Part shown: piece after piece, positions 48,362-60,844 of the stretch | How the letters are laid out: each line of letters begins with the position of its first letter | How positions within the stretch are numbered: the first letter of the stretch is position 1 | From: Colletes latitarsis | Lineage: Eukaryota > Arthropoda > Insecta > Hymenoptera > Colletidae | NCBI RefSeq assembly: GCF_051014445.1 | Contig: NC_135143.1 | Location: 9,176,001 to 9,240,000 of the forward strand | Direction of reading: 5' to 3' | Length of the DNA stretch: 64,000 bases | Made by a program: the position numbers and the translations under genes | The notes under the pieces: model-generated | The model's database searches: none | What the model was told of the DNA's origin: nothing | Seen by the model: the letters and a program-made list of their open reading frames with translations, nothing else

Positions 48362-51300
48362 GGAGTATGACTCAATACGATTCTTGATTCATTACAGAAC
48401 GATTTCTTTTCCTTTCTCCAAAGTAACAAGTCCCCAAGTTGAAACACCGTTTTCGAAAATAGAGAAACCCGTTTGTTATCCTAGACGCGATCAACAGGTC
48501 CCAGTTTTCAGCAGGGAACGAGTTAGCCGGGACGCTTTTAGCCACATAATCCTTAATCTGGTTTAAATCTAGCAGCGCGAAGGTGTCTCGAAATGCATTC
48601 CCGTTTGTCCAATTTCATTACGTAGCGGCTCTAATTTCCAACTGAACGCGGTCGAAAGATTGGGATTCTTCAGGGGGGAGCCGGGGCTGACCGGAAACGG
48701 AATCACCGCGGCCTCGGGTTTCCCCATCCTTTCCGTTTATCTCGAAGGCGCGAAACGGCCCCCTCCGAACTCCACGCGAGGAACTCGATTTAAAGTTGCG
48801 GCCGCTGCTTACGTATTCTCGTTTTCCCGGTCGTTTCCACGGCAAGGCCACGGGCTTCTTTATTCTCCTTAGCCCGGTCGCGTCCGGACTGCTAAAGTAG
48901 CAATTCCGCTTTCGCCCGTTCGAGCGCCGCGACTCCTCGTCGTCTCGTGACTTTTAATCACGACTCCGTTTCGAACGACCCGCCGGTCGGAGGGTAATTT
49001 TTATAATCTTCGCGGAAAAAGAAAGAATGCCCGGTCGGCAGGGTCAGGCGGAAGCGACTTTAAAGTCGCCCTGGCTGCCACGCGCTCGCATTTTAAACCG
49101 ACCCACCGCCCCATCTCACGGTTGGCTATCCTCCTCCGCGTTATTCTCCCTTCTCTCTCGCTCTTCGTTCTCGCCACGAGACTCTTCAATTCCCGAACCC
49201 AACCCACCCATCCACCCGCTGTCGCTTGCCTTCTGGTCCGTGGAACTACAAAAGTGCTACTTCTCACTTTCACCGTCTGCTGACTCTGACTCCGCGACTT
49301 TTAATCCCCGCGACTCGCCTTCCCGTCCGCGAGATATGCGTACTTTTATGATATTCGAGCCCGAGGATTCGAGGACGAAAGGGCGCGAATAAAAAGGACG
49401 GATAAAGGGCGGCCAGGATGGGGAAAGGGGCTGACGGAGTTAAAAGTTACACCACCGACGGATTCCGGGGTAGGCTACGCCGTCTGAGCGAACAAGGAAT
49501 GCGATTCCCGTTTAGCCGTGAGAGGGACGAAGAAAAGGCCCAGCGCGAAAGTGCAACCTTCCGAGTATTGAAATCAACGAGGAAAGTTTCGTGAAATTTA
49601 TCCGCGAGCCGGGGTTCGTTCGAAGGGTCTGAGGAAAGGGAAAGTGTCGGAGCTTCAACGTTTCTCGGAAAACGAAAATGTGGTTTTCGATGTAGCTTCA
49701 AATTTTCTCGTATTCGTTTCGAGGTATTTAAGGGTTGATATTAATAGATAAAAGAAAACTATCTTAGTAAATATAAAACAGAATACGAGTGGGAGTAACT
49801 GTATGTATCACAAAATGAATATTAAGTAAATAGCACGCACAGAAGCGTATGAAAGAAATATGTTTTCTTTTTTTCAATGCACCTTAATAGATGTTTGCAC
49901 GGTCAAATTTTTATTTCATCTATATTTTTTTATATCGTTTGCAATTTACGATTTACGAGCATTTAAATAAAAGTGGCTAAATTATTAGATCGGTTCAACG
50001 AATGTTCACGCAAAATTTATCAAGATTCGTATCGATCATTGTTCCCTTCCCGAGTATTATACTTGATAGCTGCTATGGAAAGCTAAATGTCGTCGAGAAG
50101 TTATTGCAGGGGGGGGGGGGGAGTCGAAACATCGGGAAGTTTCTTTTTTAGGCGAACCGATATCGCCGCGGTTCGACTTCGAGAAGATCAGTGTGTACAA
50201 AATCATGGAATCGAGCGCAATATAAAGGTACGATGCAGAAACCACTAAACCCAAACGCGAGGGTCGCGTTTAGCATATATATGAATTTCATACTGGCTCA
50301 CGCCACGATACGAGAAATTCCTTTTCGTCTGGAAGATCGAGAAGATTCGCAAATAGAATATCTTGAACTTCCGCTCCTGAATATTGTACGCTCTTAAGCG
50401 AGCTATTGCTCCTATCCTTCCCTACCTTCTGACCCTCTGAACGCCGACACGCTAAAGAGCTACTTTACCGTGGGTGAATAAAAAACAAAAAAAAAAAATT
50501 TCATTGTGAATTTTTAAAACTGCGCATAACGGATTTCATTCTTTCTTGCTCGTACGAATGAAATTTCTTTTCTGTTTAACATTTTAAACGCCGCAATGTT
50601 TAATATAGCCGTGGAGAGCGGCTGCATGGAAATTAATTCTTAATTAGACGACTATCGTGTTGACACGTTCTATTTCGAATTACTTCCGACTTTATCGTGG
50701 CTGGATTTTGAAAATAGTTCTTTCGGATTCAGCACGAAGCGAAGACGGAGGAAATTGTCTCGCTTCGTACAAACTGAACCCTGGTATGGCAACAATTAAT
50801 ACAAATTAAAAATTTTCGTTTTTCTTGTTGTATAATAAATTCAAACTCAACATTATCCAGACTATTTGTACGTAGACGCGGTTAAGAATTTTTCAAAAAT
50901 GATTCGAAGATCGTATAATTAAAAATAGTCTACATATGTATCTGTTAATTTTGAAGCAGTTTGAAATTTCAACATTTGCCTGGGCAAATATAAACGATGC
51001 AGCGAAAGGATGCAGCGAGGGTTTTACTAATCATAATAAATAAATTCTCGAGCCGCGAGTTCTATGGATTACGTAGAATAGTTTGCAATTAATTTACTCT
51101 AGGATATCAGCGCTGGGAATTTTCGACGTAAGGGATCAAGTTGGTGATTTAGGGACTGGGTCAAATTCAAGCTATTAGGCAACTATCCAAACAGCATAGT
51201 CGGCCGTGCTATTTATTATCTTGAAAAAGAGTCTTTCCGTGTCTTCATGTTCAATTTATGTCCGGGTGTAATTCTTGATGGAATACTTTTCCGTTCTTAT

Positions 51301-51853
51301 ATCGGACTGAGTTATATATTATGAATCCTTCTTTAATCATCAGAGTGGATCCATAAAATATGCAATGGACGCGAAATTTGACTCGAATCGAGGAGAATCC
51401 CCCTATTCGATATGGATAGAAATGATTTTGAAACAAATCAAATCTGACGATCTTACATCTTGAAAATACTACAAATTGATTCTTTATGTACAATAATTCA
51501 AAATTAATTTCTCCATACTCGTAAACAACTCCTGACTTTGTGTAATTCTCTCTCCCTCCCACCAGCTCCTTTCTGTATTATATCTGTTCTCGATGCGGAG
51601 TCTTCAGAGAAGAGATGTCGCGAGTAACCTATTTTCGAGAATGGCAAATGAGACCTCTGCTTTAGCTATCAGCACGTTTCCTCGTTAGCATGAGACTATC
51701 GGTAGATATCTTCAGCCGAGAATAATGATCGACAACATCCTATGTCAATGAGAACCTCATCATCGACTCTGACTGATATTGCGTTTTGCTATTTCAATGT
51801 GAATACAATCTTTCCTAGCTTTCTGTTTACACTTCGGTTATTACAACCGGTTA
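48362..51853. other. Intron, no gene recognised; GC-rich block at 48640-49440
   Basis: The 48640-49440 stretch is GC- and CpG-rich compared with its surroundings, with open frames in several overlapping frames on both strands and no domain. This could be a regulatory or promoter-like region, but nothing confirms it. A run of 13 G lies at 50109-50121. Confidence 0.45.
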
Positions 51854-51855
51854 TA

Positions 51856-53564
51856 CACGGTGTTTGGCCACCCCTGGGAAAAATTTTAATGCAAGATTCT
51901 AGAGGCCAAAATAAAACGTAAATCAAGAATACCAATCTGTTGATCGAAGCTTCGTTAAAAAGTTATTAACGTTTAAAGTTCCGCCCGTACTGAATTTTTG
52001 TTCTCGAAAATACGCTGAATTTCATGGGTATGTGTATTCACCAAAAATGATTGTAATTGACCTCTGCAACTAAATATAATTTTTTTATTATGAATTGAAA
52101 TTTTTTAATTTCATCTAAAAATTTCAGTACCTACTCGAATTTTTTTCTCGAAAGCGGGTAGGATTTCGGGATTATGTCTATTCACCAAAAATGATTATAA
52201 TTGACCCCCGTAACCGAAAATAATTTTTTTAAAGCGATTTGAAATTTTCTTTTTCCGCCGAAAAATTTAGGCACCTACCCCCCGTCGATTTTTCTTAAAA
52301 ATTCCTTCTTCATTTTTAGTAATTTCGTTTGAAGTCCTACAGAAAAGTTGTCTAATATTTTCTTGTAGGTACCCATAAGCTCTACATCAGAAAAAAGTTT
52401 CATTGAAATATATTCACAATTGTAGGAATTATGGCTGTTTGAAAATTGGACCATTTTTATGGGGTTTTTCTCATTTTGCGGAGTGAAGGACCAACTTTTC
52501 GAATATTTTTGCGATTTGTACATATTCTCCATCAAAATACGCGTAGTTTGCTTTTTTAAACATTAAAATCGTCCAATCCGTTCAGAAGTTATGACGTTTT
52601 AAAGATTCGCTTGAAAATTCGGGCAGACATTTCTGCCCAGAAATTATATTTTCGGTAAGGAATTTTTTTCTCGAAACTGAGTAGGATTTCGGGGGTATGT
52701 CTATTGACCAAAAATGATTGCAATTGACCCCTGCAACCGAAAATAATTTTTTCAGAACGATTTAAATCTTTTCAATTTCGCCGAAAAATTCAGGCACCTA
52801 CCCCCTGTCGATTTTTCTTAAAAATTCGTTTTTGATTGTTAGTAATTTTATTTGACGTCCTATAGAAAAGTTGTCTAATACTTTTTTGTAGGTACCCATG
52901 AGCTCTACTTCAGGAAAGAGTTTCATTGCAATATATTCACTATCGTAGGAGTTATGGCTGTTTCAAAATTGAATCATTTTTATGGGGTTTTTCTCATTTT
53001 GCGGGGTCGAGGACCAATTTTTCGAATATTTTTAGAATTTCCACATATTCTACACTAAAATACGCGTCGTTTGCTTTTTTAAACATCAAAATCGTGCAAT
53101 CCGTTCAGAAGTTATGATGTTTTAAATATTCGCATGAAATTTCAGGGAAGCATTTCTGGCCTGGAATTATATTTTCGGTAAGGAATTTTTTTCACGAAAA
53201 TCCGTAGGATTTCTGGGGTATGTGTAATGACCAAAAATGATTGTAATCGACTCTTGCAACCGAAAATAATTTTTTTAGAACGATTTGAAAAATTTTTTCT
53301 TTGCCAAAATATTCCAGCACCTACCCGAATTTTTTTCTCGAAAGTGGGTAGGATTTCGGGGGTATATGTATTCACCATAAACGATTGTAATTGATCCCCA
53401 CAACCAAAAATAATTTTTTCAGAATAATTTGACATTTTTTAATTTAATTTTTTAATAATTTTGATCGAAGCCTCGGTCAAGAAATTGATATTCTTGATTT
53501 TCATTTTATTTTGGCCTCTAGAATCTCCCATTAAAATTTTTCCCAAATGTGGCCGAACACCCTG
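51856..53564. mobile_element. Repeat family B, copy 6 (R-R-S-R-S-R-R)
   Basis: Both ends are present with TA flanks (51854-51855 and 53565-53566). It starts CACGGTGTTTGGCCACCCCT. R markers lie near 52030, 52173, 52694, 53217 and 53361, spaced 143, 521, 523 and 144 bp. This is the longest uninterrupted copy (1709 bp) and shows the full expanded module order. Confidence 0.9.
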
Positions 53565-53566
53565 TA

Positions 53567-54672
53567 TAATCTCGAAAGATACCAAAGGGCAGTACTTCTT
53601 TCAAGAAAACACGACCAATTGTACCAATTCTACTTTATTCTTTTCATTACACAAAATGGATATTTGCGAAATAAGAATACGATAAAGACAATTAAAATAG
53701 ATACACATCGCAAGAAAAAAAATAAAAAGAAACGCTGACTCCAACCGCGTTACTTTGCAAACAGAAATTTAATTTTCTGCGCGCATTCCTTTTGTCTCGT
53801 CCGTGGGCGCTGTAGAGTATTTCTTGTTCGAGGCTCAGGAATTTTACACAAGCAAATCGATTCGAAACAATGACACTCCTCCGCCCTTCTTCAACAGCGA
53901 TTACGCGTTTGTCTCTAAAAGAATGTACGCTTTGGAATTTCCTTCCATCGCTTACGTACAAATCTTAACGGCACGATAAACTCGCAGTTTGTTCTCGAAG
54001 AGAGGTTCCTCTAAATGGGACTTGCTTTCGAGGCTGAGTGGGTCCTGTACACCCCACTCTGAGGCTTTCTATTCACGGCGTTCGATATTTTCGCTATTAA
54101 GTGTAACGTTTGCATAAAATATTTTCTAAAATCGAGCCTACCGCGTTTGTACTTTTAAATCAAATAACTGTCATACCAGAATTCCTTTTCTGTTTTTGTA
54201 TTTTGCAATGCCATACGGAATAATGGAATACATTTAAACCGGAAACACTGTGTAGCAGAACGTCGTATGAAATTTGTTTTAATCAGCCCGAAGTTACATA
54301 ATGAAAGAGACAATTTTCTAACGCAAAGTGGAAACGATTTTGACTGGAATGGAATGCGAAGGAATCTGTAAAATAAAACTAGAATACCTCTACGGTCGTT
54401 TTCGTACGGGTAACGCGAAAACGAGCAGTAACTACGGAAAATAGAGCCGGGTCCTTGCATATTTCAAGATGTCCCGATGGCACCCCGAACGAATTTCACA
54501 TGCTCGTTCTGGTACGGCTCTAACGTGGCAGTTCCAGGATGCTCTTAATAATAAACCGCTCTTTCCTGCGCGAAATTAAACATTTCTAGTCCCGGGTAAC
54601 GTTAAAATTAAATTGTTACAAACGCGCGATTAAATTATTAAGTGACCCTTTATTTTTATTTTTTCGTTTCAG
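53567..54672. other. Intron end before the second CELF exon
   Basis: Unique sequence. An imperfect hairpin, GAGTGGG with CCCACTC, lies near 54035-54060. The T-rich acceptor at 54650-54672 closes the intron. Confidence 0.55.
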
Positions 54673-54721
54673 ATGCGACATCCGATTCAAATGAAACCGG
54701 CGGACAGTGAAAACAGAAACG
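54673..54721 (+). CDS. CELF1/2 (aret/bru1-like): CELF/Bruno RNA-binding protein, next internal exon (49 nt)
   Basis: This exon continues the CELF/Bruno RRM1 from 27269-27351. The acceptor is strong: a long T/C-rich tract ending in AG at 54671-54672. The donor GTGAGT starts at 54722. It enters in phase 0 and encodes MRHPIQMKPADSENRN plus one base of the next codon. HPIQMKPADSE is the last beta strand of RRM1 and the start of the linker to RRM2. As I recall, exon lengths of 83 and 49 nt also occur in vertebrate CELF genes, which would support an ancient exon structure. The next exon should start RRM2; I searched the remaining 9.3 kb by eye for its RKLFVG-type strand and did not find it, so the following intron probably runs past the window. 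Confidence 0.93.
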
Positions 54722-57430
54722 GTGAGTAAAAATTCAACGGTTCATTTCGAAGAACTTTACAGTATTAATTTTTCTTTTTGCTCTGTTCTCGCATCGTAAG
54801 CGTTTCATTTAAATCTAAATTGGGTAAGCATGCTTTACGTATTCTGTGGCGTCCCAATTTCACGCGTCTGTCTAATGGAAATATAGTGTAATACCGGGGG
54901 CTGGACACAATTGAAATAACAATCACCAAGTACGAGTAATACATAATTATGTAAATGAAAGTAATAAATACATTCGTTGGAAACTACGAGTCTATGAAAA
55001 TAAATTTCAAAATTTGAACGATGTGTTATATCTATTTTAGACTAAACTTACTGCGACTTTCAATTAGGGTTCATTGAAATATTGTCGTGTATTTCTGTGC
55101 AACAGTTATTTATTTAATTGCAATAAACGGGAGAGAACTTCAATGCACAGGGCGCTGAAAAAGTTTTATTGCTGTGCATTGTAAAGATAAGAGACAGGAT
55201 ATTATTATTATTAATATATGTAGAATACAAAGAAAAAGCTTTGGTAAATCAATTCTACTAAACTCAAACGTTTCGTTACTAACCTTTACTTTAATCTCGT
55301 ACCACATATTCTGTAAAAATGAGCACACGATAAATTCATACCGCCATTATAGATACGACAGCAATACTTTAACTTTAGAATACTATTTTATTGAACATGT
55401 AAAGGTATAGAAATGAAGTGTGCGAACAATATATTCAATGCGACGCTTGTACTTTCCAGTATCGTCGTTCGAAGCTACAATTTAACTAAAGCGTATGCAT
55501 GCGCTTATACACAAACAATTTACTCAACAAGTTGTTACTTGGCCCCTGCTGAAAAATTTTCAGTGGAAATTGTTTATTCATTCGTCGTTTTTCTATATAT
55601 TTTTGTATTCGTTTAATTCATTATTTTTTTTAAACGTTGTTTCGTATCAACAAAAGAACGTGGACGGTAGAGTTGATTTTACTCGAACTAACAGGCTAAA
55701 TTGTGCAGAGTTTTGTCGACTTTGATGCGATTTGAAATTAAATTCTGCGCACATTCATCCAACGATATCGGTATAAAATTGTCTCAGACGTTACAGCGAA
55801 ACCAACCCCTTGTCTCGTTCGCGTCGTCTTCCCATTCCACCTAAGCGTTTCGCTGTCTGCGTCGTGGCAACGGCGGAGAATGCAGTTCAAAGCATGTTCA
55901 TTAAGTGCTAATTAATTGGCTGAATTGAGGGATTGTCGTGATTGTGTAGTCAAAGAAGACGTAATCGAGTCGCGGAGCAACGACTGAGTGACGGTGCGGA
56001 AGTCGCGACAGGGATTGTAAGGAAAGGGCAGAAAAGGAAAATTCCCAAGACGCAGGTACTGTGCAGAGATAACTTGTTGACTAGACGGACTGATTAGCTC
56101 TAGCGTTATAACGACTTCTACTATCTCCAACGAACAAAATCGAGGCAAAGTAAAGTAGAACAATTGGCGTAGACGTAAGCTCAGAATATTAACACATTCC
56201 TAAATATTACTGAATATTTCTCCATCCGTCAGGAGCTAATTATAATCGGATATTTCACGAAATTTTATCCACGATTATTTCCCCACGGAAACAGAACTAT
56301 TTAAAAAATTTCATATTATCGAGCCTCGCAATCTAAAAGCTATAGAAGTTCCAATAAAGCCACGTTAATAGTTTACAAAAAGCGTCTACTTATTTAAATC
56401 TGAAAAATATCCGAACATCGAGGTTTCAAAGTACTCGATTGTATTTCTTGCACCCAGGCTAGACGTAAAAAGAAAATCCCTCGAGAAACACGGGAACTTT
56501 TCCGTGTAATTGTAGCGGCGAAACGCGTGCAACAAAAATTAAACTACCGATTTGGAAAGGGTGCGCGAACGCAAATAAAAGCGACGCATCGGTGAAGACG
56601 AAAAACGAATGCTAATGAAATATTAACGACACCCGTCACGTGCTCGCGGTCCAGCTGGACCTGGGCTTGCGCCCATATTTTTTTTTTTTTTTTTATTCCC
56701 CTTGTTTTTACCCCCGGGTGTCCAGAAATCGTAAAGGCCATAATCGATACGCGTGACGGAAGGAAAAAAAGTTTTATTATTGATTATTTGCGCGGACCAA
56801 CAAACAAAAATATGACAGAAACAAGATATTCAATTTATTATAGCACGGTCAAGAGGAGTTCGAGATGTCATGGAAATCTTTTTTGTCATTTTCGTGAACT
56901 GAAAAAATATTTGGACGCAGAACATTGTACCTGTAATTGTTCTCCAAGAAAATCTGTGAAAGAAGAATGTATGTTTTGAAAGGTTCGAGATAGAATAGCC
57001 CCTTAAATTAGCGCTCGATATCGGTTCTCTCTTTCGATACCGTCTATATTTAGGAACGTAGGAAATCACGCGCTCGGAGGTAGGATGATCGATAATTCAA
57101 GTTTATCGAGGCTGGAGTTCATTGAGATGACGTAACCGTTCTTAGCGATCTTGAGAATGGGTGGAACGTGGATGAAGCGTAACAAGCGACCGAGTATGTC
57201 GTTACTTGCAAGCGAGGAGAGCGAATCCGCGATGTCAGCCAAAATAAACAGAATGTCACGGGTATAAATAAAGCTTTCACTCTCTTCGTGACTCTCTTTG
57301 CTCTTTTTTTCGCCGAATTGACATACCCAGCGTCGTGACGGAGCTCTCTTGATGGACGAGCTTCCTGTCGGAAACTGCCGCTAAAAGCGTCCGCAAGCAC
57401 GCGCGCGACTGCCATTAACAAATGTAATTG
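54722..57430. other. Downstream CELF intron, no gene recognised
   Basis: It starts with donor GTGAGT. It contains a perfect palindrome, GGTCCAGCTGGACC, at 56648-56661 and a run of 17 T at 56678-56694. Open frames at 55174-55725 are AT-rich, overlapping and have no domain. Confidence 0.5.
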
Positions 57431-57433
57431 TAG

Positions 57434-57632
57434 GCAAATGTACAAGAATCTCTCCAATTTCAAAATTGTAATATTGAGAAAATACGATGGATGACGTTCG
57501 AATATGCCTTTTTCGTCGCGTTCTCGACGCTGTGTATAAACGACGCTAGCAAACGTACAAGATTAGGCAAAAGATTAGGCAAATGTACAAGAATCTGTCC
57601 AATTTTAAAATTGTAATATTGAGAAAATACGT
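57434..57632. repeat. Direct duplication of a 53-bp block, 146 bp apart
   Basis: CAAATGTACAAGAATCTSTC, CAATTTYAAAATTGTAATAT and TGAGAAAATACG occur at about 57434-57486 and again at about 57580-57632, with few differences. Confidence 0.8.
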
Positions 57633-57866
57633 GGTCAAAGCTATTCCCTTTTTTCTATGGAAATTCGCGATCCGGGAGTTTTATGTCGAATATATCATAT
57701 ATTTGTGCAAAACAGTGGAGCATTGTACCTTTATCGAACCTGAGTCAAAATTCTCCGTTTAAAAATCAATCAAACAAAACAAACTATATGTATAAGTCTT
57801 ATAGTAAATCTATATTGCTTTAAATAAAAATATAGTAAAATAATATGGATTTGATTACCAATGGTA

Positions 57867-58137
57867 CTGTGCACAGCTGGAAAGATGATTAGCAGGACGG
57901 GGCAGGAGGACGAGGGATACTATTGACGTTCTACGCTTTGACGTTTCTCTAGTTACCATAATTCGGTCCTTAGTGGAACGCCCTGACGTAGAAGTAGGTC
58001 TGAGTTTAATAGATGAGACCGCTGGCGGCCAATAATGAACGACGACAGAAAATGTGTGTTCATAGAAGTGTGACTAATCCATTATGGCCAATCATACCCG
58101 CATTTCCACCGCTCGTCATCTTTCCAGCTGTGCACGG
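57867..58137. mobile_element. TA-flanked MITE, 271 bp
   Basis: TA lies at 57865-57866 and 58138-58139. The inverted ends are CTGTGCACAGCTGGAAAGAT and, in complement, CCGTGCACAGCTGGAAAGAT. There is no coding capacity. A Tc1/mariner-type mobiliser is an inference from the TA. Confidence 0.82.
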
Positions 58138-58139
58138 TA

Positions 58140-60316
58140 CATAATCCTTTTAAAACGTGCGTCCATCGGTCGAAAATACACGTCAGCGTAGAGAAAGTGC
58201 AGCATATTTGGAATATACAAGTATAGAGAGAACTACTAATTGTTTCATCTGTAATTTCGCAAATAATAGGGACGAATCATCTGTTGCAATTTTAATTTTT
58301 GCAATTTGCAAAATTTAAATATATCTGAATTTTAATGGATAATAGTTAGGATTATTTCGAGTTACAAAGTTTCTCTTCAATAATTTAAATATTTATTTAT
58401 GTATTAGCTATTTAGCGTGGCTCGACCAAATAACAATATCGTTAGCTTTTTCCAAAGATTTCTATTTTAGTAATAATGGTTTAATAGAAGATTCGCCTTG
58501 AACTTCTCAACCGTTTGTTCGCTTTTAGTTTTTCGACTGTGCGGTTAAAATTGTAACGTACACAACACGTATCCGTGAAACGTTTCAACTGTTCGAACAA
58601 AGAGAGACACTGCTATAATTTGCAGTCTGCGTCGTCTCCTGAAGTAATCACAATTACGTCATTCTCGTGCAACGTCAAGAATTGCATTACTCACAGTTCG
58701 TGAAGATTAAGTATTATGGAAATGTTCCTAATGTAACCTATCTTACAACACGAGACGAAAACGTGGTTAATGAGAGAACGTTGCTGCGGGAAAAGCAAAA
58801 TGATATCGTTTCTTAAATGCAATCTCACAGAAATAGCATTGTCAAATATTTATTCCTATTAATAAATCTCAACGAATGAAATGTAAAAATGGTAACTTCA
58901 TAAATAATGCTATTTATAATAAATCAAAAGAGATGTTTCTTAACAAAAATTTCCGCATTTTGCGAATTTGTAGAAAAGTGCAACCATCTGCAACGAGTCG
59001 AACTAATACCGTGCCACAGAATGAATTCTTCTTTTGTACAAAAACAAAATAAATAATACTATTTATAATAAATTAAAAGAGATATTTCTTAACAAAAATT
59101 TCCGCATTTTGCGAATTTGTAGCAAAGTGCAACCATCTGCAGTGAGTCGAACTAATACCGTGCCACAGAATGAATTCTTCTTTTGTACAAAAACAAAAAG
59201 AATTACAAGCCACCTTGTGCTATTTTTCAAGAAAATGACTACGGAAGTAAACTCTAGTTTATCTGCCTTTTAGAGTTCATATTAAAACATCAGTATTAAA
59301 CAGAAATATTACGACTCATAGAGGCTCAAAGAATGTTTTTTAATAATAGATTTTATGACTTCACTGTGCTGGCTCGTAACCTCAACCATACAAAAACGTA
59401 TTATGTGGCGTTATAAGTCCATTCGTGTTTCTTTATGAGAATATTAAATACTGAAAATTCAGCATAGAACTTACGTAATTAACGATATATGATATGATCA
59501 TCTGCCATCTTTTAAGTGACTTAAATATTCGTTTAGCATAAAACTCTCCGTTCCTCCTTATTGAAAAATTCAGATACACGTATATTTCCTAGTATCGGTA
59601 AATATTTGCTTTAAAAGTATGTAAGATGGGTAAATTCCTTATTTAAATTTTTTAATCTGGGGTGATTATCTGTCCAAGAAGTTTGAATAAGTCGGTATTT
59701 GTTTCTGACAAGCATGCGGTTTCCGTATAAGGAAATTCGTCAAAATCTTCGAGCTTCGCTCGATAAGATAAAGCTTATCTAGCTTGCAGTCCGCAATGGC
59801 ATCAAGAAACATTCTATAATACTGTGTCCGTTCTGATATTATTCCAATACGTGAATCGATATTCTTATAATTTATTTCACTGTGGTTTATACGCCGAAGA
59901 CCGAAAGCGGTATTTCACGAGCCAACAACCACCAAATTAGAGTTCTATAAACAACAGGAACTACCATCGAGAAATCGATACGCGTTGGTATAAAAGAGGT
60001 CGGGGAGAGAAAGTTTTCGAAAATATTCGGTCAATGTCCCTTCCGTTTGATTAAATTTTTCGCTGCGTTATTTTCATTCCTACGCATCGAGCATTTTTAG
60101 ATCTCTTTATAAAATAAACATTTCGAACGTTTCCTCCATCAATTCCGATCCGATCAAACGTATCAACTGCTTATTTTTATTAATGGTAACTCGTAATTTC
60201 TATAAAGGTACTTAATATTTTTAATATACGAATAATACGTATGCAGTCAGATCTTCTGGGTTTCTTCTTTTCAGACTTTGAGTGTTGGTCTGCGTCTTGC
60301 GAAAGTTAAGTTGCGT
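58140..60316. other. Downstream intron, no gene recognised apart from one tandem duplication
   Basis: AT-rich DNA. It includes the tandem duplication at 58902-59199 and an isolated strong acceptor-like site (TTCTTCTTTTCAG) near 60262-60274, without a recognisable exon after it. Confidence 0.5.
58902..59199. repeat. Tandem duplication, unit 149 bp, two copies
   Basis: Copy 1 is 58902-59050 and copy 2 is 59051-59199. They are nearly identical; differences include GTTTCTT/ATTTCTT and CAACGAG/CAGTGAG. Both contain ACCGTGCCACAGAATGAATT. Confidence 0.9.
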
Positions 60317-60844
60317 TTATGTTGGGTTGTTGTGACTCTTGACGAATTCGAGCATTTCATCTTTGACTTCTTCCATTTTTAGATCACTGTGAATCTCTGA
60401 ACGTGGCAGTACAGTGCCTTCAACCGCTTCAAACGTTCTCCAACTTTGATTATCTCGTCTTGGTCGATGTATCGTGGGATTTTTTAACGAAACATTCGCA
60501 TTGTACCACCCAGAGGATCGTCTTGGTGACTCGCACATCTCTAAACGATCTCGATTCGATGAGAGACGATACGCGATCGTTCGTTTGAGCCTCGCGACGG
60601 GACAATCTAACCCGAACGGAGCCGCGTGGTCGGTACCAGACAAGTTTTGCGTCTTGTTTCCGAAATTAGATCCGGTGTCGGAAGATTGAGTTGTGGCCAC
60701 ACGAATCCCTCTTCTGTATATTGGACCAGTCTACCAGTTTGGATGAATTCAACCAGCAACACCCACATTGACCAGGAAACAGACGATCCTCAGGATCGGA
60801 TGAAACGTGTCTCCAAGTGTCCTGTATTTCGGAAACTTGATTTA

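Larger units (their letters stand above)
27352..54672 (+). other. 27.3-kb intron of the CELF/Bruno gene
   Basis: The intron is bounded by GTAAGT at 27352 and a T/C-rich tract plus AG at 54671-54672. It interrupts the RRM1 coding sequence in phase 0. It holds two copies of repeat family B, a mini-mariner, a possible piggyBac-like relic, an LTR fragment, a 133-bp satellite and several GC-rich stretches. No nested host gene was recognised. A long intron here leaves room for splicing enhancers or alternative promoters, but none is shown by the sequence alone. Confidence 0.9.

Noticed and set aside
49001..49701. Overlapping open frames in a GC-rich block (up to 121 codons)
   Set aside because: Frames are open on both strands at once, as expected from GC-rich DNA with few stops; no domain or splice context.
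60262..60274. Strong acceptor-like site TTCTTCTTTTCAG as the start of the next CELF exon
   Set aside because: The sequence after it does not encode RRM2 residues and does not continue the phase-1 reading frame sensibly.
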